Source: Deroplatys truncata (Eukaryota > Arthropoda > Insecta > Mantodea > Mantidae). Taken from it: a stretch of DNA of 64,000 bases. This document shows positions 1 through 10,838 of the stretch, in pieces. A model generated the notes under the pieces. That model saw only the letters and a list, made by a program, of their open reading frames with translations. It was not told the DNA's origin and did not search any database. How positions within the stretch are numbered: the first letter of the stretch is position 1; each line of letters begins with the position of its first letter. A program made the translations under genes and the position numbers. The stretch covers positions 37,625,501 through 37,689,500 of the forward strand of contig CM060989.1 in assembly GCA_030765065.1 (NCBI GenBank), written 5' to 3'.

Positions 1-344
1 TTACTCTAACGTTCATGCAAGGCCGATTTAAAAGTAGTCGATACACAGAATGTCACAAAAACTAAAAAAAAGGAACTATTAACTAAAAAAATAAAATGCT
101 GGGCCCATTATAGAATGCACTGGAAGTAAAACCTTCGCCCAGAGTAATAATTCTTGGTACTACCAAAGGTTAAAAGAAATGAACAAGGATTTAAAGCAGT
201 TTTAAATAAGAGTAACAATCCATACAGCCCTAAAGGTACTGAATATTTTAACATTCAAATGTAGAAACTATGATATATTACAATTGAAGCACATTGCCTT
301 TGAATTTGTCCTTCTCACAATGCATTTGGTATTTTGAAATGAAA

Positions 345-393
<49 letters not shown>

Positions 394-1795
394 GACATCA
401 ATTCGCTTCCATGACATTTTAAATGACGCTCCATGCCGTACATGAATTTAAAATTTTACTTACGCCAAAAGTATACGTTATGCATAATTTAGACAAGGCC
501 GAAAAGTGTGAGACGGCCGCTCCCAGACACGAGGCTCAATAAAAGTCCTTAACTGGTCGTCGAAAACTATCACAACTCTTCTTCCTCGGAACGCATCTCT
601 CGGGGTGCACCGGGAAGGTCAGATGATGACGTGGAGACAGCACAAATGCTACCTATACTGGCGGAGAGAACGCAACCTGGCGAGCGCTGTAGAAACATGT
701 TACAGCCGACTTCTGCCCGGCGTAATGATAAGCAGGAGCCGAAAATTGTAGTTCATGATTGCAGGTACATGAAACAACTGCGGCCATCTCTGCAAAAACA
801 GCCACTCGATGAAAGAAGAGCCACAATTGGCTCATTACCTATGACCTGTGCGGGAAATCGTCGGTCCAAGTGAATATTAAAGGACTATCCTGCTAATGTT
901 AAATCTTGGAACGGGAATGAATTATCATAAAGAAACATATAGAGCCACGTCAAGAAAAGAAGAAGAAGAGAGAGAGAGTAAAAATATATGTTGGATAGAG
1001 GCCTAAAAGTTCACATGAAAAATTAAATTAATTTTTAGTATCCAGCACACATTGGGGGGACTATACTCACTTGGCAGCGGAGGACCGAAACGTGGTGTGG
1101 AGGTTAGGAGGAAGGCGTGGGTTTTCCACTGTACAAAATCCATAGCACAAATCTACTTACACATCCCCAGATTTATTTCCCAACCGTTTAGGGTTCTTAC
1201 ATTATTAAATATGAAAGGTGAGGGGAGATGCCCACCGATCCAAAGGTCGGCTTGCACGCGCGATCCGCTTCTCTCGGAACACTCAGCAAGACAGACGCTA
1301 TATCATCACCACTCGTGGCTAGCAAAAACGACTAGCCAGGAGTGACGTCATCCCAGTCAACATAAAAGGAAAACAACAATATGTCTGGTAATGACAATGA
1401 AACCCCTCAAATTATTACTACGCCACAATAAGTAGAGAAATAGAAGTTCAATAAACGGAAGAGATCAACAATAACTTCGGAGGAAAGTCAACTAGCCAGA
1501 GAGAGGACGTCATTGTAACATTTTGTGTACCAGACGCGAGAACGACACACAAGAGAAAATTCCCGCAGAAGAAAGGAGAATTAGTCTGCGTATAATTGGA
1601 GGACGGTTGAGCATTAGTTTCGTGGTATTTTATTAATAGTTAAGGTGGGAAAGTTCCGTGTCGAGATAATTAAGTAATAAACTCCGCCAGACGCGTTCAG
1701 AAATAGTATATGTTATCCCGCATGAGAGAAGTACCTCGACTTATATTTTACATAATATACGTTTCTATTTAGCATCTCACATATACAGTGCTCCG
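1..1795. other. Unassigned AT-rich stretch with an (AT)n run
   Basis: No gene or known element was recognised. A pure AT dinucleotide microsatellite lies at about 348-387. Short open frames at 631-873 (+) and 1052-1345 (+) resemble no family I know and are probably chance frames. Confidence 0.5.
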
Positions 1796-2619
1796 AAACA
1801 ACGAGTTAGATTAATGCAGATGGTAGAGAACATCAAAGCAAATATATTTCGATAATGAACAACGTATGGTCTCTGAAGTCAACTTGCAGTGTTAGGGAAC
1901 TGTTTGTGAGTGGTGCTGACGTAAGCTGTTGTGTCGGTGTCGCTGACTGGGAATATGTACTGACCTTCAAACCTGCTCTGTTTTGGCTTGAGGTCTGCTT
2001 GGAAACACGGCATTCTCGGCGATAGGTTGGTTCGACCACACATTCTTCCATTACGCCTCAACGGACGGAGCTATCGCATCTTCCTTGGAACATGTGTTGC
2101 CAGAACTGCTGGAGGATACACCTCTGGATGTTAGACAAGAATGTACTTCCAGCACGATGGGGCGACAGCCTATTTCAGCATTGCTGTGAGGAATCATCTG
2201 ACACCACCATCGGGAATCGGTGGATCGGCCAACGTGGACCTCTGGCCTGGCCACCCAAATTTCTTCCTCTGGGGGCATATGATGCAGCTGGTGTATGAAG
2301 CCGATATGGAAACAGAAGAAGATCTAGTTGGTAGAATTGCCGTCGCTGCTGGTACCATTGAGGACATGCCAGGAGTCTTCGAACAGACACGACAATCAAT
2401 GGTCTGACGATGTACTGCGTGCATACAGGCCAATGGTCACGCATTCGAGCAGTTCTAATGAGTGCCGCTGCTGTAATTAGCAGCTAAACTACCTTCTGTG
2501 TAAATCGTCCCTAGCATCAGAAATTGTCGTCAGAGACTATATGTTCCTGATCAAATACATCTGTTTTGGTGTTCTCTACCACCTGTATTAATTTGAACAA
2601 GTAGTTTCAGAGCACCCTG
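1796..2619 (+). mobile_element. Internally deleted mariner-like element with TA target duplication
   Basis: The left end from 1796 and the right end to 2619 are inverted copies over roughly 110 bp, both containing the block TGGTAGAGAACA followed by CAAA. A TA dinucleotide flanks each end (1794-1795 and 2620-2621), as expected for the Tc1/mariner superfamily. The interior at about 2090-2407 (+) encodes the C-terminal part of a mariner-type transposase: an FQHDGA second-aspartate motif, then a broken RWIGQRGPLAWPP region split between two frames, then FFLWGH and an EEDLV segment. The N-terminal helix-turn-helix region is missing and the coding part is frameshifted, so the copy is dead. At about 0.8 kb it is shorter than a typical full-length mariner of about 1.3 kb or more. 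Confidence 0.85.
2092..2407 (+). pseudogene. Mariner transposase C-terminal fragment, frameshifted
   Basis: The frame from 2141 reads FQHDGATAYFSIAVRNHL, the segment around the second catalytic aspartate. The WPPRSPDLTP-like block expected next has lost several codons, and a neighbouring frame carries the matching RWIGQRGPLAWPP. Reading then resumes with FFLWGH and EEDLVGRIA. The family is the arthropod mariner lineage often reported as SETMAR-like. It is non-functional because the third catalytic aspartate region is deleted. Confidence 0.8.
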
Positions 2620-2820
2620 TATAGAAACAGTTATTAAGAAGATAATAATTAAATATTAAATTCGCGCCTCACAAAATGTGACAACAGATTATTTAAAATC
2701 ATAAAACAGAATACGGAACGTAGCAACAAATACAAAATTATTCTTGAGATGTTGTTAGGAAACAGTTGACCAGAAGGCTAAGCAAACTAAAATTGTACTA
2801 ACAAATACATTGTAAAATTA

Positions 2821-3500
2821 AAAAATCTGATGTGACATACTCGCATGGCTTTCTTCCCCTCTATCGTTTATTAGTGATATACAAAATAATTTTACTAAAG
2901 CTTATTCTTCTATCTACTTCATTTTAAACCAATTAAAACGTCTACAGAAATAACTACATTATACAAATTACGATATAAATACAAAGGAAATAGCTATAGT
3001 CAAATGTTTAAGAGCTGGACGCTATACGCTGACCTTAAAATGCCATACTGTTTCCATGCAATCGCGAGAAACAAATTAATTTTAACAGATCTTTAAAAAA
3101 ATGACCAAGTAATGAATAATTCGAACCATTAATAACGGATATCTCAGAAATGCCACAAACGATATATACTTGTTTCTCATGTAAATATGTTTAATATATG
3201 GTGTTTTAATTAAAACGTTAGAGCCATTTTTAGAAAATAGAAAATATGGAAAAAATCTTCAATTTAAGGTGTAGTTTTGGGGTGGGGGATTTTCTTGAAA
3301 ATCTTCGTGTCGCATCTTTGGATGTTACTGAAACTAAATATCAGGTATGGTGTTTATCCGACTTTTCGTTTTGAGTTACGCTGTTCAAACACATGTATCT
3401 TTTTCTAAAAAATGCTTTTATTGGATTCAGGGGGCCCCAAAACATGTATTTCTGGTGAAATCTCGGCATCATATTCTTTACCATCTTACCTAGTATGTAT
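2821..3500 (-). repeat. H-family repeat, diverged copy
   Basis: It starts with the AAAATCTGATGTG end and runs to the block around GAAATCTCGGCATC. It belongs to a second, older subfamily marked by TCTATCTACTTCATTTTA and CCATACTGTTTCCATG. The internal CA run seen in other copies has decayed here, and the ACTTTCTCTACT end is lost. Confidence 0.8.
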
Positions 3501-4308
3501 TGATAGATAAAATAAAATCTGTAACAATTACGATTCAAAAAGTTAACAAAGCAAAGATAGGGTTCCATAATTCTCGGCCAAAACAAATAAATTTAAAAGT
3601 AGGGAAATAATTTATTTTCAAAAGGAAAACCTGTTTATTTATTTAAACAGTAGTTAGAAAATCACACATAAAATCCTGAATTCCCGGAGTGCAACAGCAT
3701 AATTAATATCATACATAATCTGCTACAATCTGCTAATTTCATGACCTTTTATCTCAGAAACTATTTAAGATGTTAGGCTGAATTGTTGTATGCCTCTGTA
3801 ATTAACAGATTTGCTTTCATTCTATAAGTTTGTTTATTAAGGAATTTAGCGCTCTATATACGTTAATCTTGGTTTAAAGTTGGCCTCAGCTACAGAAAAA
3901 TCTCTTTAATCGTATAGAATACGAATTCTACCCTTGTTTAAAAACTTCTTTATTGCCTCACATGAAAAGTGGTCCAATAACAAAGAGCTAAAATCCTACA
4001 AAGCGTAAAATTAATATATTTTAGCAGAACTCAACAGTTCAACATAACTGACATGAAACAAGTATTTTGAGATAGGAAACTCATGTTCTAACAGTTGAAA
4101 GTTCTCCGCAATGGAGCGAATTCTAGTTGACGGTATAACGTCACTTGTTAGGTTTCACTTGACGTTGTCGTAAACTAACAATCATGACTTGGAAGCTGTT
4201 AATATGTAGCTTGTCTCAGCATAAATTGCTCTTATGCTGAGAGAATGTGATCAATGTTCCAGTCTGTTCTAGAGAACGCCTTTATCTGCTTTATTTAAGT
4301 TCTTGTTT
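3501..4308. other. Unassigned AT-rich stretch
   Basis: I see no gene, tRNA or recognisable element here. Base composition is like the flanks. Confidence 0.4.
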
Positions 4309-5205
4309 ACTTTCTCTACTACGTATAGTAAGTAGGGGAAGTATTGTATTCCACCCAAAAATTCGATGCCGAGATTTCACCGGAAATATATGTTTTGAGA
4401 CCCCCTGAATCCAAAAAAAAAAGCATTTTTGGAAACATGTCCGTGTGTGTGTCTGTGAACAGCATAACTCAGAAACGAACAGTCGGATATACACCAATCT
4501 TGGTATTTAGGTTCAGTATCTTCCAGAGATGCGACACGAAGGTTTTCAAGAAAATCCCCCCACCCCAGATTACCCTTTACATAGAACATTTTTCGAAAAT
4601 TTTAATTTTCTCAAAAATGGCTCTAACGATTTTGATTAAAATATCATATGTTTAAGATATTTTCATGACAAATAAAATGTATATCTTGAATTTTCTGGGA
4701 ATGTCTCCAAAAGTATACTTTATTGTGAACGAGTTTTGCATAACTGGTGAACCATAAGAGATAGACAAACATTTACTACACAAAAGATGTAGATCGCGTT
4801 AAAATACACAGTTTATGTCATATACATCTTTTGTTGTTGAGTGAACCATTTTCGAGATATTGCTTGTTATTCCCTTACATTTTTCAATACTTATTTTCTC
4901 AAATGGGATTTCGTTATTCATCTTTTATCATGTATATGCAAAGAGTATTAATCTGTGGCAAAGGGAATGGTGCTGCACATAGCAACCAGTTATTAAGAGA
5001 TATGTATATGCTTAAAGGCTACAGTATTTCTATATTGCCCTTGTAAATATATATTCCGCTTACCTCTACAAGAAACTTAGCAATAAGATAGAGGCTGCAA
5101 ATGTTTATCTCGATTAACATGAAGTAGATGGAGAATAAGCGTTTGTAAAAATAGTTTGTACAAGGGTAGAGAAAGTCATGTGAGTGTAACACATCAGATT
5201 TTTTT
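4309..5205 (+). repeat. H-family repeat, full-length copy (HINE-like)
   Basis: It begins ACTTTCTCTACTACGTATAG and ends with AGTAGAGAAAGT-like sequence, the stem-loop ATGTG-AGTGTAA-CACAT and CAGATTTTTTT. Near its 5' end it has a short GT run where other copies carry long GT or GTCT microsatellites. Its closest sister is the copy at 44215-45116, which shares the private block around AAAGGCTACAGTATTTC. Open frames inside are not conserved between copies, so I do not call a protein. Confidence 0.85.
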
Positions 5206-5289
5206 GCGTTATGCAAAATTATATGCGCAATTCAAATTTAGGGTAAAATTTAATGGACCATAACAATTACTAGTTTATAAAATTGAAAC

Positions 5290-5635
5290 TGTAGCTCTTC
5301 CTCTTCTTATTTATGGATCAGGAACGTGGATAAACACAAAGAAGGTTCAGAATAAAGTACAAAGTGCAGAAACCAATTCTAAGGAGAACAAAGGAATGCA
5401 CAAGATCTGATAGACTCCGAAATGAAATAAGAAATGAATCATATATTTTTAGCATAAATGAAAGAATAAGAGAATATCGCGACAAACGGTTCCAAAGTAT
5501 GGGTATAAATAAAATAGAGGACACCAGACTCCCAAAAATTGTATCTAACTGTAAGGATTTTGAAGAAGATATTAAGGTCGAAAGAGTGATGGAAATAAAC
5601 ATTCTTGAGGCCGGAGAAGGCGACTTCGTGTAACG
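5290..5635 (+). pseudogene. LINE open reading frame 2, C-terminal fragment
   Basis: One frame starts LPLLIYGSGTW, the hallmark of the region just after the reverse transcriptase palm in many LINEs (consensus LLYGSETW). A frameshift near 5365 moves into the frame 5364-5633, reading FSINERIREYRDKRFQSM and then TRLPKIV, matching the usual LINE C-terminal order. The usual GRPRKRW run is eroded. The catalytic core is absent, so this is a 5'-truncated dead copy. Confidence 0.75.
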
Positions 5636-5924
5636 AAGAAGTATTTGTATTTATGTAATAATTAAAAACCGTGTAAAATTATGGGATACTATAGTTCTAC
5701 GAAGTAGAGTGACGGAGCACAAAGTGGAAATGCTTTTTATGATGAAAGGAATACGAGTATATCAGAGGAAATAAGAATTTCCGGAATTGTCGAATAAGAA
5801 GAGCGTGTATATAATAATATTAAGAAGAAGAAGGAAGGATGGCCTGTTTCCCTTTAAGGGACACTGGTAGATTAAAGCAAACTAAATACAACATAAAGTC
5901 GCTTTCGAAAACAAGAATCGCGAT

Positions 5925-6167
5925 TTAGGCATGTTCTAGTAGCCTACCTTTCTAGAACATTCCTCTTTGTATGCGGGGCGAGGGGAGTTCAGTTAAGAGG
6001 CATCAAAGAATGTGGAAAATGCCGAGTGCAGTTCAGTTGTGAATCGTGAATCCCCAGTTCGGTTGTGATTAGATTTGACGAATCATTTATGCTCTTGTGC
6101 CACACTCTTGAGCACCTAAGTGACACAGTGTGTTTAATAAAAGCTGGTGTTCTCATTTGTTACACTA
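5925..6167 (+). other. LTR-like or promoter-like segment with a heat-shock-element motif and AATAAA
   Basis: The block TTC-TA-GAA-CA-TTC at 5950-5962 is three perfectly phased heat shock element pentamers. Downstream are repeats of the type AGTTCAGTT, and a polyadenylation hexamer lies in TTTAATAAAAGC near 6135. This could be a solo LTR or the 3' end of a retroelement, but I could not define paired ends, so the assignment is weak. Confidence 0.3.
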
Positions 6168-6169
6168 TA

Positions 6170-6865
6170 CAGGGTGGCGCTGAATAAAGTAGCTCGTCTG
6201 CCGTTTGAATGCAAATGTGATATTTCCGTTGTGTATTAATATGCATTTTTGTTAAAATTAGGCGTTAAAACTTAATCGAGCTACAGTACAACAGTGGGCA
6301 ATTTTATGTAATGAATAATCGATGGTTGCCATTCTTTTGTCTAATCGATAGTTGACATTCTTCTGTTAGCATTTCAGTTTGCTCCGTCAGTTCATATACA
6401 CGTAAAATGACTTTCTCGATACAAGAAATATGTCAAATTGTGGAAGCATGTGTGAAAACAGGTTCCTTAAAAGAACGAATCCATGATATCTTCCCTGCGG
6501 AATTGTTAGCAAAAATTTGTGGCCATCACGATCCCTGGATCTAACAACGTGTGATTATTTTTTTCTTGTGGGGATATTTGAGGAGCAAAGTTTTTGAAAC
6601 AAATCCACACACAGTATAGAAACTGAAATACATCAGCCGTGTACTTACTTACTCTGTAGTGTACAGCAAGTACTCTGTATTTACACAGTCCACTTTTATC
6701 TGCGCCAACTATCGATTATTCATATTGCATAAAATTGGCATTGCTGTACTGTAGCTCGATTCAATTTTAACGTCCAATTTTAGCACACATTTATATTAAT
6801 ACACAATGGAAATATCGCATTTGCATTCAAACGGGTGACGTGCTACTTTTATCTGCGCCACCCTT
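6170..6865 (+). mobile_element. Internally deleted mariner-like element with very long inverted repeats
   Basis: TA flanks both ends (6168-6169 and 6866-6867). The left arm, about 6170-6345, and the right arm, about 6700-6865, are inverted copies over roughly 165 bp, beginning AGGGTGGCGC and including GTTTGAATGCAAATG and AATCGAGCTACAGTAC. The short interior from 6408 reads MTFSIQEICQIVEACVKTGS, the N-terminal helix-turn-helix start of a mariner transposase. It then jumps directly to a WPSRSLDLTTCDYFFLW-like block and VFETNPHTV from the C-terminus. The middle of the gene is deleted, so the element can only move in trans, if at all. Confidence 0.85.
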
Positions 6866-6867
6866 TA

Positions 6868-7900
6868 TTATGCCTACTCTGGGTGGAGAGGCAAAGGAGA
6901 GGCTACTAGAGGCTTGTTGGAGGACAGCAGGGAGAACGCAAAGACGAACAGTGGTTACTAAAGATGAGATACATGCTGAAGCATTCATTTGATGCAGCGC
7001 GTGTAGTGCAGGTGTTGAGATAATACTGGGTATTCATTTCAAAGCGTGCCATGACATGCTGTATGACGTCACTTGCCTAGGTCACTGAGCCTAAAACTGA
7101 ATCCACAGAGAGTTCATTAGCAAGCAAGGCGTTCAGTCTGAACGTGAAAATCTTCTGCGTTGTAACAACAAATGGCGGTCTGATCAAAACCTCTTTTACA
7201 CTGTTGTATTTGGTCTATATCGAATCCACGGGGTATTTCTTATCATTACTAGCATAAGACAACATGCATTTGTCAACAAAGTGGCTCCCTTCTGCGGATA
7301 TAAGTAAACATTATCTGTATAGAATGAATTGACACTGGAAGGGTTATGCAAGAAAGAAGAACGTATTTGAATTTTATTTTACACTTTTGTGTGTGACATT
7401 GCGAGGCGCGTTATTTGGCCTTTATTTTATGATTAACATTGTTAATATATTAGTACCCTTCTGATTGAGCGCCATGCTTGCTAGGCAACTTCACTCCACG
7501 AGTACTGCGCACGTTCCTTCCCCTTGAAGCTAACACTGACTTCAGAAAATTGGTTAAAAGCTAAGACGTCATAACAAATTTGGTATACTATGGAGCCACT
7601 CATAACCTGCTCAGCAGTTTGCAAAAGCAATTCAATAACATTCTCTTGTGATTATGCAGTGGATTACACGTATTGCACAGGAATTTCTAATAACTCCAGA
7701 TTAGTATTCTGTCGCATCCAAAGAAGACATAGCTCTGACAAAACTATCCTTTTACAGGTCAGCTATGAAGAAGCTCTACCAGCACGATTTTGTCACAGGC
7801 GCCCTGTGATGTAGGCAAATCCCTGAAGGACCAGGGGCTAAGTGCTATGGAAGTTACAGAAATATAATGAGGCAAAATGATCGTGAAAATGATAGTTGAA
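6868..7900. other. Unassigned stretch
   Basis: No gene or element was recognised. A 74-codon open frame at 7590-7814 (+) has no family resemblance I know. Confidence 0.4.
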
Positions 7901-7901
7901 A

Positions 7902-8315
7902 AAATATATCTTGTGTTACACCTACATGACTTTCTCTACACTTCAACAAACGATTATTACAAAAGCTTAGTGTTCTATCTGTTCATGTTAATCTGGATCA
8001 ATATTTGCAGAAATTGTTTTATTACATGTTTCCTAGTAGATAAAAGGGGTTAGGTGAATTCAGTAGCCTTAAGCGATAGCCAATCTTTTAAGAACGGGCA
8101 GCTCGCTATGTGATCGCTTTGAAATTCAGCTTTGTTTGCATGAAAACGAGAAAAATATTAGCAATTTTCCACTTGAGAAAAGTATAAGCATTTGAAAATT
8201 CAAATCAAAAACAAAGAATATCTCAGAATATTTTAACATTACAAAATTTGATTTGACATAAATTGTATGATATAACGAGATCTTCATTCTTTGGGTAGTA
8301 AGATTCTGGTATTTG
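7902..8315 (-). repeat. H-family repeat, truncated diverged copy
   Basis: It starts with CTTGTGTTACACCTACATGA and the ACTTTCTCTACA inverted-repeat block. It then runs through the AAGCGATAG, AGAAAAGTATAAGCATTTG and GTTATGCAAAAG-region homologies, and breaks off before the microsatellite part. Confidence 0.7.
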
Positions 8316-8349
8316 AAGTAGAGTAATTGTTCTTTACGTTGTTTGCTGC

Positions 8350-8600
8350 TACGTATTGAAAGTCAGTTTGTAGATGCTGGTATCTTTGCGTTATTTGCAC
8401 CACACTTTGGGCGTCAATTTGAAGAAGTTGTTTGTTATAGGAGTTGTATTATATTTCAACTGTTGGGGAGCCGAACTTGTATTAGTTGTAACCACACGTA
8501 TAGTAAACAGTTTCCGGTAGCCTTCGCCCCAAGAAATGTACTTTCAGGTGGCCTTTGCACCAAGTTTAAAAAAATATTAACTTTATAATTTGACTGTTTC
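8350..8600 (+). repeat. Dispersed repeat related to 49385-49575; possible LTR edge
   Basis: It shares TTATTTGCACCAC, GGGCGTCAATTTGAAG and TTGTATTATATTTCAACTG with the segment at 49385-49575. On the reverse strand the motif reads TTGACGCCCAAAGTGTGGTG, which resembles a retroviral-type primer binding site next to an LTR. That reading is inference; no second LTR was found. Confidence 0.4.
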
Positions 8601-8879
8601 TTTAAGTATTTAATATTTATGTTTGCCTCGGCTGCGTCAGCATTATTTTAGAGACATGGATATCTTGGCAGGGTTGTGATACGACTAAGAATGTAGGCTT
8701 ACATAGATTATAATTTTTACTTCACTCCTTTTATTAATACTTGATACGATTAAAATAACAATTCACTGATATAGAGAGTTGTAAGATTCTTTTTATTAAT
8801 TAATTATACTTTTTAACACGTAAACTATTTTTCGTTTCACACGAATACGTATTAAATCTCTCGAGGAAGCACAAGCAAC

Positions 8880-9071
8880 GCATCCAGTTATGAGCACCGT
8901 CTGCAGGCAACTGACTTGATTTCAACCGTCTAAACTTGTAAACTTCTGTATTTCAAATCTCTGATTGGCTAATCCTACTCCAATAGAATACCTTCATTTA
9001 ACTAAAGCTTTTTCTGGTTGTGGATTGGCTATTTTTAAACTGTCACTAAATTACATTATTGTTATCGTTAT
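8880..9071 (+). repeat. Dispersed repeat, inverted copy at 43680-43870
   Basis: The block CTGATTGGCTAATCCTACTC, CAATAGAATACC and TTAACTAAAGCT is found again on the opposite strand at 43680-43770 with few changes. The similarity runs about 115 bp clearly and may extend further. Its class is unknown. Confidence 0.65.
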
Positions 9072-9135
9072 CGATTTTTGGGTGGAATACAACATTTCTC
9101 TACTTACTGTAAGTACGGAGTAAACAAAGTAAAAA
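9072..9135 (-). repeat. H-family terminal fragment
   Basis: It contains CGATTTTTGGGTGGAATACA followed by the TTACTGTAAGTA and CAAAGTAAAAAG end, so only the ACTTTCTCT-side terminus of an H copy remains. It directly abuts the repeat at 8880-9071. Confidence 0.7.
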
Positions 9136-10329
9136 GAGAAAATAACTGTCCATGTAAGGAATAACGGTCTCTTATTGAGGCAGGAGAAATGAAATTTATG
9201 CGTTTTGTAGCTGTATATACTCTTAGATAAAAAACGGAGTGCACGAGCAGAAAGTAGAAAACATTCAACAAATAACAAAAGTATGTCAACAGAATTGGAA
9301 AAATCACATAAATATCATCCAAGGATATCCAACACGACAATGAACTACAACACAAAAGGAAGAAGATCATTCTAAAGCCAACAAGCAGATCTCATGATCA
9401 ATTTGATAGAGGCGAAACAAACCAATAGATCTGTATCTTGAGGTAGAAGACAATTACGTCCGCTCAAATAATAAATGAAGTCACAAAAAGTCCTGAGCCA
9501 GATCGCCTCTCGAGATGGAAGCCATGAGCATTATCCCCTGATATAACTTTCCCCAATACGCGATTTAAATATTGTATTACATTTAGAGGATCACAAAAAT
9601 GTTGTATTCTATTATAAAAAAGCGAGCATTAAATGACACACTGTGTACCTTTATTCTATATTTACCACAATGAGCAAGAGTAAAACAAATGACAGGGTAC
9701 ATTTGTACAGCAGGGACCCCTAGAGAGCAGTGGTCCAGAGCAGAGCTTGCGGTCGACGTCATGGTCGTGCTCCACGTTCACCTCACATCTATTTGAACCC
9801 GTCTCCTGTGCAGTCAACCGTCCAGCGCGTGCAATTTCCGTATTTGGTTGAAAGGGATACTCTCTTCCAACTCCCATCGCTCTACTTTCTACCAACGCCT
9901 CTTACAAAAGAGTACTACGGGAAATCCATTTCGAACACGTAACAGCTAGTATATAGTTGATATAATACTTTCACATCATGAAAAAATTCAGGGACGCATA
10001 TAGAATTTTATTTTAGGGATCCGAAAGTGACTCAGCTTCATAAAGTTAAAGCTTTGGAGCGTTTGCAAATAAAATACAGCCATGATACACTATACGTGAG
10101 TCATTGAGTCATCTAAAACTTGCATCGCAAATATCTCTGGAATAAAAATACTGTGACACAGGGCTGTGACTCAAGGTTATCGAGAGGTCGGCGCCCGGCA
10201 GTCGTAGATATAAGCGCCAATGAGCTGCAGGCTGACAACTCAGATCTTGCCCATGGAACTTATGGGAAGGGTCGTCCAAATGACACTCCCACCCGTGGGA
10301 TTTTCCATTAGACCGATACCTGAACATTT
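9136..10329. other. Unassigned stretch
   Basis: No gene was recognised. The open frames at 9662-9895 (-) and 9730-9942 (+) overlap on opposite strands, and neither resembles a known family. Confidence 0.35.
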
Positions 10330-10760
10330 ATAACCCGGCCCCCTGCCGGGATACGCCACTTACGCGCATCAACCCCAAAGGGGAACCGAAAAACCTCTGC
10401 AGGGCTGACAGTGCTCTGGCACACTGTCTACCGACTATCCAGGGCGATACCGGAGAACTTTGAGACGTCTCGTAACCCCACCTGGGTGTCGCCGCCCAAA
10501 CGTACTCAATCTTCTATGGGCATCGGGAACCACTGCCCCGCCGAGTCCGACCCTATCTGAACAGCTCCTTACAGGAAGGGCTTAGACGTTCGTCACGACG
10601 TACTTCTAGTAACGCCAGAAGTACCACGAGTGCTACGGGTACGCAGCACCCGCATCACGGCATCTGAAGCGGTCGGAACTCCCCAACGGGGAAATGTCCG
10701 ACATAAACAAAGATAAGTTACGCTCGCCAGTGTAAACGCCAGAAGCGCTACCATCAGATA
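10330..10760. other. GC-rich island of unknown origin
   Basis: This segment is much richer in G, C and CpG than its surroundings, for example around CCCGGCCCCCTGCCGGG at about 10337. It has no long open frame. It could be the 5' region of a retroelement or a host promoter island, and nothing in it decides between them. Confidence 0.35.
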
Positions 10761-10764
10761 ACTA

Positions 10765-10838
10765 GAATCTTCTGAAGTTTTCTTCCCCGCCTACGGAACG
10801 TGTGTCCAGAAAGTTCTAGAATGTTCTGTAGAAGATTC
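10765..10838. promoter_or_regulatory. Cluster of heat shock element pentamers
   Basis: Positions 10809-10826 read GAA-AG-TTC-TA-GAA-TG-TTC, four contiguous alternating nGAAn units with perfect 5-bp phase. A further GAA-GA-TTC pair follows at 10831-10838. Upstream, 10765-10782 carries GAA-TC-TTC-T-GAA and then TTC with slightly broken phase. Heat shock factor trimers bind such arrays. No gene was recognised downstream, so the target is unknown. Confidence 0.5.

Noticed and set aside
4309..5205. H family as a canonical Helitron
   Set aside because: There is no CTRR end after a 3' hairpin and no 5' TC start in a consistent place. The T-rich ends and inverted terminal motifs fit Helentron-type elements better.
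5039..5207. Hammerhead ribozyme next to the CTGATGTG end of the H repeat
   Set aside because: The core needs CTGATGAG plus a GAAA segment and matching stems. Only CTGATGTG is present, and no GAAA partner pairs correctly.
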